Of a stretch of DNA of 12,907 nucleotides, positions 1-7,272 are shown piece after piece. Both the position numbers and the translations under genes were made by a program. The stretch comes from Opitutaceae bacterium (GTDB lineage: Bacteria; Verrucomicrobiota; Verrucomicrobiia; Opitutales; Opitutaceae): NCBI GenBank assembly GCA_020847775.1, contig JADLBI010000037.1:1-12907 (forward strand). Reading direction: 5' to 3'. Numbering within the stretch: the stretch's first letter is position 1; each line of letters opens with the position of its first letter. The notes beneath the pieces are model-generated. The model worked only from the letters and a program-made list of their open reading frames with translations. It was not told the origin of the DNA and did no database searches.

Positions 1-517
1 CGAACATGAAGCGGATTTGTTTCCAGACGTAGGCGGGGCTGAACGTCAGCGTTTTGACGACAAACAGGAAGCCGTGCAGGTCGAGCCCGAGCGGTTGCAT
101 GATCTCGCCGTCGTGATCCTGGTGCACGGTGACTTGATGGTGGCGGATGTGGCTGGCGCGATAACCGATGGGGTCGAACCAGCCGAGGAAGGCGTAGATT
201 TTCAGGAAAACCGTATTCCACACCTGCGTGGCGAAAGGAGTCTTGTGGCAGAGCTCGTGGCAGGCGATGCCGCCGACAAAGCCGCCCACGGTGCCGTGAG
301 CGAAGAGCGCCAGCAATAAAAGCGGCAGCAGCCACAGCCAGTTGGCGGCGTCGAGGTGGCGCCACGTCAACCAGGCGAGCGTGCCGGTGATCGCGTAAAC
401 CAACAGGTGTCCGCCGGCCTGAAGAAAACCGCGCGCGTCGCTCTTCCGCATGAGCTCGCTCATGACGGCGCGGTCAACCTTGCAGCGATACCAGTTGATT
501 TTGATATTTTCGGTCAT
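1..517 (-). CDS. Fatty-acid desaturase-like membrane protein (5' part only)
   Basis: This is the first 172 codons of a protein that continues beyond the left edge. Translation from the ATG at 517-515 begins MTENIKINWYRCKVDRAVMS. It has a hydrophobic stretch at about residues 36-52 and a longer one at about 59-84. These are followed by two histidine clusters typical of the membrane di-iron desaturase/hydroxylase superfamily: HELCHK (87-92) and HIRHH (123-127), with HQDHDGE shortly after. The third histidine box would lie outside the window. Family members insert double bonds or hydroxyls into acyl chains at the cytoplasmic membrane. The start was chosen because no other in-frame ATG lies upstream back to the preceding gene; no Shine-Dalgarno-like sequence precedes it. 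It follows the 653-aa propeller gene by 90 bp on the same strand, so it may be the last gene of that unit. Substrate is unknown; an alkane-hydroxylase-like or carotenoid-modifying enzyme is possible. Confidence 0.85.
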   Translation of the reverse strand, partial: MTENIKINWYRCKVDRAVMSELMRKSDARGFLQAGGHLLVYAITGTLAWLTWRHLDAANWLWLLPLLLLALFAHGTVGGFVGGIACHELCHKTPFATQVWNTVFLKIYAFLGWFDPIGYRASHIRHHQVTVHQDHDGEIMQPLGLDLHGFLFVVKTLTFSPAYVWKQIRFMF

Positions 518-607
518 GGGGTAGGGTGGGCGATGGGCGCAAGGGGCAGGGTTAGGCGCAAAGCAAAATAGAGGAAAGCATGGCGCGTTGGAGGTGGATT
601 TTACCAC

Positions 608-2569
608 TCACGGCAGGGTGAGCGAGCGCAGACGCCAGCCGGTCGCGAAGTGGAAGGTGCGGCCAATCCACGGGCCGGGCACGTCGAGTTGGTCGCCGCC
701 AGGCGCGCGCCAGACGACTTCGGTCTCGCAGGTGCCGGGCTTGAGGCGGTAGAGCGTTTTTTCGGTGATGCCGTAGATGCCGTCGGGCCCGGGGAAGATC
801 GTGAACTGCGTGTGCAGGGCGGCGGGCATGAGGTCGGCCGCGAAGGGCGCGACGGCCACGGCGCGGCGGGCGGCGGGATCGAGCAGGGCGAGGCGCGGGT
901 GGAGTTTGGGCGCGCCCATCGTGTCTTCGGCGAAGCGATTGTTGGCGAGGAGCGCGTAAACGAGCCCGCCGGGGGCGGGGGCGAGGGCTTGCACGCTGCC
1001 GAGGTCAGCGATGCCGAAATCGCCGGCGTAGAGCGCGCGGTCGGCGACGGGGTCCCAGAGGACGAGGGCGCCGGTTTTGGCGCGGATTTTGGTGCCGGTG
1101 CCGCTCTCGGTGCTCATCCCGATGAGGAGCTGGCGCGGGCCGGGCAGGTAGAGGATGGAAACGGGCGCGCAATCGGGGACGAGGTTGCGGTGGCTGCGGT
1201 GTTCGCCGGTCTTGGGGTCGAGCCACGCGAGCGTGCCGCCCCATAGGCCGTAGTCGGGGAGGGAGCCGACCCAAGCGCGTTCGGGGATGGTTTGGCCGTC
1301 GGGCGCGGTGAGCGGCGGGGTGATGGCGAGACCGACGGGGCGGATGCCGATTTCGTCGAGGCGGCCGATGTCGCGCGGGTTGGCGGCGGCGTCGGTGCCG
1401 AAGCGGTAGGGTTGGCGCGGGTCGTAGAGCGAGATGTGGGATTTGGGATACGAGGTGATGATCATCGTGCCGTCGCTGAAATTGCCGAGGGCGTAGGCTT
1501 CGCCCATCATGAGGCTGCAGCGGCCGAGATTGACCATGTCGTCCGAGGCGGGCGTGTAGCGGAAGAGGTGCTCGGGGAGGAAGCTGGAGCCGTAGAGGTT
1601 TTGGTCGGAGCCGAGATGGAGCACGAAGAGGTTGGTGCCGGCACCCTGCCAATCGAGTTCGATGACGCGGGGGGGGATGGTGGGATTGGAACCGGTGAGG
1701 CGGATTTTGCGGTAAAGGCCGGCCCCTTCGTCGCCGTCTTCCCACCACGCGGTGAGGCCGCCGGGCATGGGCAACGCTTCTTGGTAGGCGTGCTTGTGGG
1801 TGGCGTGGACGCCGGGCAGCTCGGGCGGCAAAAAGGTGACGGGCTCGAGCGTGGTGCCGCTGAGGCGGAATTTGCCCTCGTGAGTGTCGAGGTAGAGGCG
1901 GCCGTCGAGGCCCTTGAAGAAGTGGATGCGCTGGGCTTTGTCCTCGGGGTTGATGACGGGGCCGACGGTTTTGCGTTCACCGGTGGCGGGATCGAGGACG
2001 ACGAGGTGGGGATGGACGAATTTGGTGAGGGCTGCGACGGTGCCATCGCAGCCGATGTGCGGGTAGAGGTATTTATCTTCGGGATCGAGGGAGCCGTAAC
2101 GCGTGAACTCGCCAGTGGCGGGGTTGTAGCGCGTGAGGCCGCAGCCGGGGTAGCCGCCGATCCAGAGCTGGCCGTCGGGCGACTCGGCGATGCCGGTGGG
2201 AAAAATGGCTTGGTCGCCGTCGATGACGCCGAGGTCCTCGAGACCGCGCTCGGGTTGGGTGGCATCGTAGCGCAGAAGATGGCCGTCGGTATGCGAGCCG
2301 ATGTAAAGTATGCCGGTGCTGGGGCTGCGGATGGCGCTAATCGGATACTGTTGGAGTGGAGCGGGCGCGTTGAACTGGCGGCAACGCCCCGTGGCGAGAT
2401 CGATATCGAGGACGAAGAGCCCGCCGTTGTTCTGGCCCATGGTGGCGAGGAGCGAGGGCTGGCCGTCGGCTCCGCGGCCGGGGTGGAGGCGGATCCAGTT
2501 GACGGCTTTGACCGGCACGCCGAGGTCGCGCACGGTGATGCGTTGGGAGAAGGAGGGAGTGGCGGTCAT
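608..2569 (-). CDS. Large beta-propeller protein, streptogramin-lyase-like (paralogue B)
   Basis: The product is 653 aa, TGA at 610-608, ATG at 2569. I do not recognise a characterised homologue. It is built from repeated beta-propeller blades: DGQLWIGGYPGCGLTRYNP (132-150), then blade-like TSYPKSHISLYDP (372-384), WVGSLPDYGLWGGTLAWLDP (433-452) and PRLALLDPAARRAV. The spacing suggests two propeller domains, roughly residues 1-310 and 310-653. The pattern (DG-x-LW-x-G followed by a Y/L-x-P-x-TG turn) recalls the Vgb/streptogramin-lyase and SMP-30 type propellers. No signal peptide or membrane segment is visible, so it is probably cytoplasmic. A conserved patch, LPGVHATHKHAYQ (251-263), is shared with the upstream paralogue and is a candidate ligand or active-site segment. 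It lies 89 bp downstream of that paralogue on the same strand. Catalysis (a lyase or glycosidase) is possible but unproven; a binding or scaffold role is equally possible. Confidence 0.85.
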   Translation of the reverse strand: MTATPSFSQRITVRDLGVPVKAVNWIRLHPGRGADGQPSLLATMGQNNGGLFVLDIDLATGRCRQFNAPAPLQQYPISAIRSPSTGILYIGSHTDGHLLRYDATQPERGLEDLGVIDGDQAIFPTGIAESPDGQLWIGGYPGCGLTRYNPATGEFTRYGSLDPEDKYLYPHIGCDGTVAALTKFVHPHLVVLDPATGERKTVGPVINPEDKAQRIHFFKGLDGRLYLDTHEGKFRLSGTTLEPVTFLPPELPGVHATHKHAYQEALPMPGGLTAWWEDGDEGAGLYRKIRLTGSNPTIPPRVIELDWQGAGTNLFVLHLGSDQNLYGSSFLPEHLFRYTPASDDMVNLGRCSLMMGEAYALGNFSDGTMIITSYPKSHISLYDPRQPYRFGTDAAANPRDIGRLDEIGIRPVGLAITPPLTAPDGQTIPERAWVGSLPDYGLWGGTLAWLDPKTGEHRSHRNLVPDCAPVSILYLPGPRQLLIGMSTESGTGTKIRAKTGALVLWDPVADRALYAGDFGIADLGSVQALAPAPGGLVYALLANNRFAEDTMGAPKLHPRLALLDPAARRAVAVAPFAADLMPAALHTQFTIFPGPDGIYGITEKTLYRLKPGTCETEVVWRAPGGDQLDVPGPWIGRTFHFATGWRLRSLTLP

Positions 2570-2583
2570 GAAGGAGGGTTTTT

Positions 2584-2650
2584 ACCGCGGATTACACGGA
2601 TGAGCGCGGATGTGGATGAGCGCGAAGAAGCGGTTATCGGCGATTAAGTA
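2584..2650. repeat. Intergenic GGAT-rich short repeat remnant between the propeller genes
   Basis: The 89-bp gap between the two propeller genes is filled with iterated GGAT-type units. The 11-mer GGATGAGCGCG occurs at 2598-2608 and again at 2614-2624, and CGGATTACACGGATG precedes them. The block ends with GAAGAAGCGGTTATCGG. Similar tandem ACGGATT-type interspersed repeats are, from general knowledge, common between genes in environmental Verrucomicrobiota and Planctomycetota. Family membership here is judged by eye only. No separate gene, terminator or promoter is evident in the gap. Confidence 0.5.
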
Positions 2651-2658
2651 TCCTGGTT

Positions 2659-4626
2659 TTATGCCGGCAGGGCGAGCGCGCGCAGGCGCCAGCCGGTGGC
2701 GAAGTAGAATTGGTGGCCAACGATGGGGCCGACGACGTCGATGACGTTGGGCGAGGAGGCGGTGAGCCAGACGGTGCCCGCGCGTTTTTTGGGTTGGTCG
2801 AGTTGCCACACGCGCTCGACGTCGCAGGTGCCGGGCTGAATGCGAAACACGCAGTAGCCGGTGGCGCCGTAAACGACGCCGCCGGGGCCGACGCGCAGCG
2901 AGTGGTAGCCGTGCCACGAGAGCGGACCGAAATCCTCGGGCAGCCACGCGGAGGCCACGACGGCGCGCTTGGCGGGGTCGATCAGGGCGAGGCGCGGGCG
3001 GATTTCCGGCGCGCCAGCGGTGAGGATGTGGTCGCCGCGACCGATGAGCGCGTAAACGAGGCCGTCGGCGGCGGGCGCGAGCGAGACGACGCAGGCGAGG
3101 TCGTCGAGTCCGAGATCGCCCGTCCAGACGAGTTCGTCCTTCACCGGGTCCCAGAGGGCGAAGGCGCCGTGGAGCCGCTCGGGTTTCACGGGCATGCCGG
3201 TGCCGGGCTCGATGCTGAGGCCGAGAAAAATTTGATGCAACGCGGGCAGATAAAGACCGGAGGCGGGCGAGAGGTCGGGCACGGCCACGCGGTGGGATTT
3301 TTTCGCGCCGCTCTTGGGGTCGAACCACGCGAGCGGTCCGCCATAGAGGCCGTAGTCGGGACTCGAGCCCATCCAGAGGCGGCCGTCGGGTGTGGTGAGC
3401 AGGACGTTGGGGCGGAAGCCGATGGCGTCGAGGCGGCCGAGGTCGCGCGGATTGTCGGCGGGACCGACGCCGAACTGCAGCGGCTGGGCGGGATCGTAAA
3501 CCGAGAGCCGCGACTCGGGGTAGGACGCGAGGTAGAGTTTGCCATCGAGCACGGCGGAAGAATAGGCCTCGCCGCCGGCGAAGGTGTGCTCGCCGAGGTC
3601 GGAGATTTCCGCGCCGCCGAGGCTGGAGCGGAAGAGGCGGTTGGGCATGTAGCTCGAACCGCAGAGATCGCCGACGGGGCCGACGGTGATGAGATGCAGG
3701 TTGGAACCGCCGCCGATCCAATCGAGATGCAGGCGGCGGCTGGGCACGAGCGGATCGCGGTTGGTGAGGAGAACGTTTCGTGGCGTGCCCGCGCCGTTGA
3801 TGTTGTCGTCGAGAAAGTGCGCGGTCCAGCCGCCGGGCATTTCGAGCGGGGCTTGGTAGGCGTGCTTGTAGGTGGCGTGCACGCCGGGGAGCGGCGGCGG
3901 CAGCTCGTCCACGGGCGCGAGGTTCATGCCATCCACGCGAAATTTGCCGGCGTGCGAATCGAGATAGAGCCGACGGTCGGAGCCTTTGAAGAATTTGAGG
4001 AATTGGGTTTTGTCGGATGCGTCGGTGACGCAAGGACCAGCCTCGCGGTGTTCGCCGGTGCGCGGATCGAAGATGAGGAGATGCGGGCGGCCGAATTTGA
4101 CGATGCCGGCGACGGAGCCGTCGTCACCCGCGAGCGGGTAGAGATAGTTGTCCACGTCGTCCTTGTTGCCGAAGTGGGTGAACTGGCCCGTGGTGGGATC
4201 GTATTTTGTGAGGCGAGCGCCGGGATAGGAGCCGATCCAAAGCGTGCCGTCGGGGCTCTCGCCGATGCCGAGCGGCGCGACGTCGCCGGGAAGATCGTGG
4301 ATGCGACCGAGGTCTTCGAGGCCGCGCTCGGGGTGGTTGGCGTCGAAGCGATGCAGGTGGCCGTCCCAACCGGAGGCGATGTAAAGGATGCCCGTGAGGA
4401 GGGAACGGAATGAAGCGGTGGAGAAGGTGGAGTTAACGCGGTCGTGAACGGGAAACTGCGCGCAATGGCCGGTCTCGAGGTTGATGTCGCACACGAAGAG
4501 GCCGCCGTTGTTTTGGCTCATCGAAGTGAGGAGCGAGGCGCGGCCGTCGGCGGTGGCGCCGGGGTGGAGGCGCGCCCAACTCACGCCTTTGATAGGGATG
4601 CCGAGGTCGCGAACGGTTGGGGGCAT
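2659..4626 (-). CDS. Large beta-propeller protein, streptogramin-lyase-like (paralogue A)
   Basis: The product is 655 aa, ATG at 4626, TAA at 2661-2659. It aligns along its whole length with the 653-aa neighbour, at roughly half identical residues by eye. Shared landmarks are QNNGGLFV near residue 38, ERGLEDLG (100-107), a blade DGTLWIGSYPGARLTKYDP (126-144), LPGVHATYKHAYQ (246-258), GSSYMPNRLFR (323-333), PDYGLYGGPLAWFDPKSG (423-440), PGTCDVERVW and the C-terminal FATGWRLRALALPA. The two halves carry similar DG-x-LW-x-G blades, which suggests a double propeller. No signal peptide is seen. It is the first gene of a minus-strand unit, with the paralogue next and then the desaturase-like gene, and it is divergent from the aminotransferase. 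No good Shine-Dalgarno precedes the ATG, but VRDLG(I/V)P(I/V)K near the N-terminus is conserved in both copies, so the start is plausible. Function is unknown. Tandem duplication with divergence suggests two related substrates or ligands. Confidence 0.87.
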   Translation of the reverse strand: MPPTVRDLGIPIKGVSWARLHPGATADGRASLLTSMSQNNGGLFVCDINLETGHCAQFPVHDRVNSTFSTASFRSLLTGILYIASGWDGHLHRFDANHPERGLEDLGRIHDLPGDVAPLGIGESPDGTLWIGSYPGARLTKYDPTTGQFTHFGNKDDVDNYLYPLAGDDGSVAGIVKFGRPHLLIFDPRTGEHREAGPCVTDASDKTQFLKFFKGSDRRLYLDSHAGKFRVDGMNLAPVDELPPPLPGVHATYKHAYQAPLEMPGGWTAHFLDDNINGAGTPRNVLLTNRDPLVPSRRLHLDWIGGGSNLHLITVGPVGDLCGSSYMPNRLFRSSLGGAEISDLGEHTFAGGEAYSSAVLDGKLYLASYPESRLSVYDPAQPLQFGVGPADNPRDLGRLDAIGFRPNVLLTTPDGRLWMGSSPDYGLYGGPLAWFDPKSGAKKSHRVAVPDLSPASGLYLPALHQIFLGLSIEPGTGMPVKPERLHGAFALWDPVKDELVWTGDLGLDDLACVVSLAPAADGLVYALIGRGDHILTAGAPEIRPRLALIDPAKRAVVASAWLPEDFGPLSWHGYHSLRVGPGGVVYGATGYCVFRIQPGTCDVERVWQLDQPKKRAGTVWLTASSPNVIDVVGPIVGHQFYFATGWRLRALALPA

Positions 4627-4743
4627 GGATGGGGTGGTGGACGCGGAATCTGCGCGGGACTAAAGGCAGACGGGCGTGGCGGCGCAATTGCTTTCCAGCA
4701 GCCACGTTCAACGCGCGCTTGCCGTGCGTCGCGCGGTCCGTGA
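4627..4743. promoter_or_regulatory. Divergent intergenic region, presumed promoters
   Basis: These 117 bp separate the start of propeller A (minus) from the DegT-type aminotransferase (plus). Promoters for both must lie here or inside the flanking genes. An AT-richer core around 4686-4694 (AATTGCTTT) lies in otherwise GC-rich DNA. No convincing -35/-10 pair, operator palindrome or riboswitch could be recognised, so this call rests on gene arrangement only. Confidence 0.35.
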
Positions 4744-5994
4744 ATGATGCCGGGCGTTATCACCATGATCCGTCCCCGCCCTGTTCCCGGCCTCGGCTGC
4801 AATGCCTACGGCCAAGAAGAAGAAACGCTCGTGCTAGATGTGCTGCGGCGCAAAGAGCCGTTCCGTTACTACGGGCTGAACCCTCAGTCGCCCCCGCCGA
4901 TGGTGGCGCAGTTGGAAAATGAAATGCGCGATTCTATCGGCACCGGCTATGCGCTGGCGGTGACGAGCGGCTCGGCCGCGCTCGAGGTCGCCTATGCGGC
5001 GATCGGGCTCGGGCCGGGCGACGAGGTGATCGTGCCGGCGTGGAGCTGGGTGTCGTGTTTCACCGCGATCGTGCGGGTGGGCGCGCGGCCGGTGTTGTGC
5101 GAAATTGACGACACGTTGAATCTCGATCTGGCAGAGCTCGACCGCTTGGTCACGCCGCGCACCAAGGCTGTGTCGGTGATCCACTACCAAGGCGTGGCCG
5201 CCGAGATGGACAAGCTCGTGCTCGCGGCGCATCGCAAAGGGCTTTTCGTGGTCGAGGATTGCGCGCAATCGCTCGGCACCACGTATCAGGGCCGGCAGGT
5301 CGGCAGTTGGGGCGATGTCGCGATCTTCAGTTTTCAATACAATAAGACCGCGACGTGCGGCGAAGGCGGCATGCTCGTCACACGCGACCAGCGCATATAC
5401 GAGCGCGCGGTGCGGTTGCACGATTTGGGCAACTACCGGCCGTATCATGCCGCGATCGCGGCGCCGCGTGAGCCGGCGTTTTCGGGCGGTCAGTTTCGCA
5501 TGAGCGAGATTTCCGCGGCGGTGATGCTGGCCCAGTTGCGGAAGGTGCCGACGATCAAAGCGCATTGCCGCGCGCTACAATCGCGCGTGCTGGCGAAAAT
5601 CAGCGGACTGCCGGGCCTCTCGTTGCGGCGGGTGCCGGATGCGGACGGTGATTTCGGCTTCGAGATCTATTTGTTGTTGGATGACGCGGACAAGGTGGCG
5701 GCGTTTCATGCAAAGCTAAACGCGCTCAACGTGAACTGCGGCGCGCGCACCGGCACCTATGGGCAATACAACCGTGAATACGTGAAGACCGGGCTGGCGC
5801 ACCATCCGGCGCTATCGCCTTTCCGTGAGTTCAAGGAGTGGCCCGCGCCGGGTTATCGCGCGGAGGATTTTCCACGCACCGAGGCGTTGACCAAGCGCTG
5901 GATCGCGTTGCCGCTGGGTTGGCTCTACACGACGGAGGACGCCGACTACATCGGCGACTGCGTGGTGAAGGTGCACGCCGAGGTGCTGGGCTGA
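4744..5994 (+). CDS. DegT/DnrJ/EryC1/StrS-family PLP-dependent aminotransferase
   Basis: The 416-aa product is a fold-type I PLP enzyme of the sugar aminotransferase family. These enzymes move an amino group, usually from glutamate or glutamine, onto a keto-sugar or keto-cyclitol. Visible motifs are TSGSAALEVAY (74-84), the phosphate-binding region; PGDEVIVPAWSWVS (91-104); EDCAQSLG (171-178), whose aspartate D172 should contact the PLP ring nitrogen; and FSFQYNKTATCGEGG (195-209), whose K201 is the expected Schiff-base lysine. The length is slightly above the usual 370-400 aa. The ATG at 4744 is used here, but ATG codons at 4747 and 4765 are equally possible; the 4765 start gives MIRPRPVPGLG, closer to family N-termini. 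No Shine-Dalgarno separates them. The gene stands alone, divergent from the propeller genes and convergent with the glutathione transferase. The actual keto substrate cannot be read from the sequence. A regulatory (non-catalytic) role is unlikely because the key residues are kept. Confidence 0.9.
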   Translation: MMPGVITMIRPRPVPGLGCNAYGQEEETLVLDVLRRKEPFRYYGLNPQSPPPMVAQLENEMRDSIGTGYALAVTSGSAALEVAYAAIGLGPGDEVIVPAWSWVSCFTAIVRVGARPVLCEIDDTLNLDLAELDRLVTPRTKAVSVIHYQGVAAEMDKLVLAAHRKGLFVVEDCAQSLGTTYQGRQVGSWGDVAIFSFQYNKTATCGEGGMLVTRDQRIYERAVRLHDLGNYRPYHAAIAAPREPAFSGGQFRMSEISAAVMLAQLRKVPTIKAHCRALQSRVLAKISGLPGLSLRRVPDADGDFGFEIYLLLDDADKVAAFHAKLNALNVNCGARTGTYGQYNREYVKTGLAHHPALSPFREFKEWPAPGYRAEDFPRTEALTKRWIALPLGWLYTTEDADYIGDCVVKVHAEVLG

Positions 5995-6034
5995 ACCGCG
6001 CTTCATCAAGTGGCAGCGCCTACGCGGTTCGTTT

Positions 6035-6060
6035 GTCACGTATCACGGGCCACATGTCAC
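6035..6060. repeat. Short iterated TCAC-type sequence in a convergent gap
   Basis: Between the converging aminotransferase and glutathione transferase genes, TCAC/CCAC-type words recur at short spacing (GTCACG, ATCACGG, CCACATG, GTCAC). The block begins with GTCACG and ends with GTCAC. It resembles a fragment of a degenerate interspersed repeat, but it is short and could be chance. Confidence 0.3.
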
Positions 6061-6080
6061 TTTCATGGGCGGCACGCCTA

Positions 6081-6094
6081 GGCCGCAAGCGGCT
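6081..6094. terminator. Possible small bidirectional hairpin
   Basis: GCCGCAAGCGGC (6082-6093) folds into a stem GCCG/CGGC with the tetraloop CAAG. It sits in the 135-bp gap between two converging genes, where a shared terminator would be expected. Neither strand has a T-tract after it and the stem is only 4-5 bp, so this is a weak candidate. Confidence 0.22.
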
Positions 6095-6129
6095 GGTCGG
6101 CTGGTGCGGTTGAGGCGGAAAGAATACGT

Positions 6130-7083
6130 TCAACCTTCGACAAGTGCCTCGGCGCGGCCATGTGGCGCGGCGAAGTCGAGGATGGGGCCGAGTGGCACGA
6201 TTCGCGTCGGGTTGATCTCGGTGTGCGTGGCGTAGTAGTGGCGCTTGATGTGGTCGAGGTTGACGGTGGCCGCAATGCCGGGCTGTTGATACAGGTCCTG
6301 CAAGTAGCCCTGCAGATTGGGGTAATCGACGATGCGACGGAGGTTGCACTTGAAGTGCCCGTGATAAACCGCGTCGAAGCGCACGAGCGTGCAAAATAGC
6401 CGCCAGTCGGTTTCGACCGGTGCGGGGCCGAGGAGAAAACGCTGGCGCGCGAGGCGTTCCTCCAGTGTGTCCAAGGTTTCGAACAGTTTCCGCACGGCGC
6501 GCGCGTAGGCGGGCTGCTTGGTGGCGAAGCCGGCACGATAGACGCCGTTGTTCACGCGTTCGTAAATCAACTGGCTGAGCGCGGCTTGTTCGTGGGCTAG
6601 GCGCGCGGGGAACAGGTCGGGCGTGGCCTCAGTGCCGGGCGTGAACTCGTCGTTGAACATCCGGCAGATGTCGTCCTCGGAGTTGTTGACAATGCGGCCG
6701 GTCTCCTTGTCCCAGAGCACGGGGACGGTCCAGCGGCCGCGGTAGGCGGGGTCGCTGGCGAGATAGGCTTCGCTGAGGAAATTGAAGCCGTTGACTGGAT
6801 CGGTGGTGAAGCCGTCGCCGTCGCGAAAGGCCCAACCGCGTTCGTCGCGCACTGGATCGACCACCGTGACGCTGACGGCGGTTTCGAGTGCTTTGAGACG
6901 GCGCACGATCAAGGTGCGATGCGCCCAGGGGCAGGCGAGGGAAACGTAGAGGTGATAACGGCCGGGTGCGGGTGTGAACGGCGTGGAGCCGTCGCGCCGC
7001 ACCCATTGTCCAAACGCGTCCTCCTGTCGCGCAAATTCACCGTCGGCGGTGTTTTCATCGGGGAATTGGGCGTTGGCGCTCAT
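6130..7083 (-). CDS. yqjG: Glutathionyl-hydroquinone reductase (Xi-class glutathione transferase)
   Basis: The 317-aa product matches the YqjG/ECM4 family. These cytoplasmic enzymes reduce glutathionyl-hydroquinones, using a catalytic cysteine and a second glutathione. The N-terminal thioredoxin-fold part contains YHLYVSLACPWAHR, with catalytic C51 in CPWAH. The middle carries WDKETGRIVNNSEDDICRMF, which matches the usual glutathione-binding region (family N-N-E/S-S motif). The C-terminal helical part has NNGVYRAGFATKQPAY, HIKRHYYATHTEINPTRIVP and LGP, all diagnostic of the family. Length is near the usual 310-330 aa, so the gene looks complete. ATG at 7083 gives a family-like N-terminus; there is no clear Shine-Dalgarno. 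It is transcribed alone, away from the MFS gene. It has no obvious metabolic link to the sugar genes and may protect against quinones from plant or aromatic matter (inference). Confidence 0.94.
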   Translation of the reverse strand: MSANAQFPDENTADGEFARQEDAFGQWVRRDGSTPFTPAPGRYHLYVSLACPWAHRTLIVRRLKALETAVSVTVVDPVRDERGWAFRDGDGFTTDPVNGFNFLSEAYLASDPAYRGRWTVPVLWDKETGRIVNNSEDDICRMFNDEFTPGTEATPDLFPARLAHEQAALSQLIYERVNNGVYRAGFATKQPAYARAVRKLFETLDTLEERLARQRFLLGPAPVETDWRLFCTLVRFDAVYHGHFKCNLRRIVDYPNLQGYLQDLYQQPGIAATVNLDHIKRHYYATHTEINPTRIVPLGPILDFAAPHGRAEALVEG

Positions 7084-7136
7084 GACGGGTAAGGAAGCGC
7101 ATCGTGGGTGGATGGCAAATTGGCGGGGAGAAATTG

Positions 7137-7211
7137 ATGGAGGGCGGGACCGCTGATCCCGCCTTTTGCATTCTGGACATTCGTTGGCGGGTCAGCGACC
7201 CCGCCCTCCAT
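7137..7211. repeat. Inverted pair of GC-rich hairpins (REP/BIME-like), copy 1
   Basis: Two arms, 7137-7163 and 7186-7211, are imperfect inverted copies (about 24 of 27 positions pair) around a 22-bp spacer. Each arm is itself a hairpin. The left arm pairs GGCGGGA (7143-7149) with TCCCGCC (7157-7163). The right arm pairs GGCGGGT with ACCCCGCC, with one bulge. The outer ends read ATGGAGGGCGGG and its complement. A related pair lies at 8428-8512. Here the element takes 75 of the 189 bp between the divergent yqjG-like and MFS genes, so their promoters must fit in the remaining 53 and 61 bp or lie within the element. The arrangement is like bacterial interspersed mosaic elements; no transposase is nearby. 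Confidence 0.75.
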
Positions 7212-7272
7212 TTGAGACTCGCGGATCGCCATTGCTTTTCCGGCCCGCGCTGGCTCCGCTCTCGCGCCACTC

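Noticed and set aside
594..607. GTGG-ATTTTA-CCAC hairpin after propeller B
   Set aside because: The stem is only four base pairs and could easily arise by chance.
1292..2647. Long plus-strand open frame (451 codons) opposite propeller B
   Set aside because: It lies antisense to a well-supported gene, with a low-complexity, Gly/Ala/Glu/Val-rich composition typical of a GC-rich shadow frame. It has no recognisable domain.
2710..4413. Long plus-strand open frame (567 codons) opposite propeller A
   Set aside because: Same shadow-frame composition. The minus-strand protein is confirmed by its paralogue, and the antisense frame has no domain.
5994..6029. AACCGCG...CGCGGTT inverted repeat after the aminotransferase as a terminator
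   Set aside because: Seven-base stem with a 22-base loop and no T-run; too weak to call.
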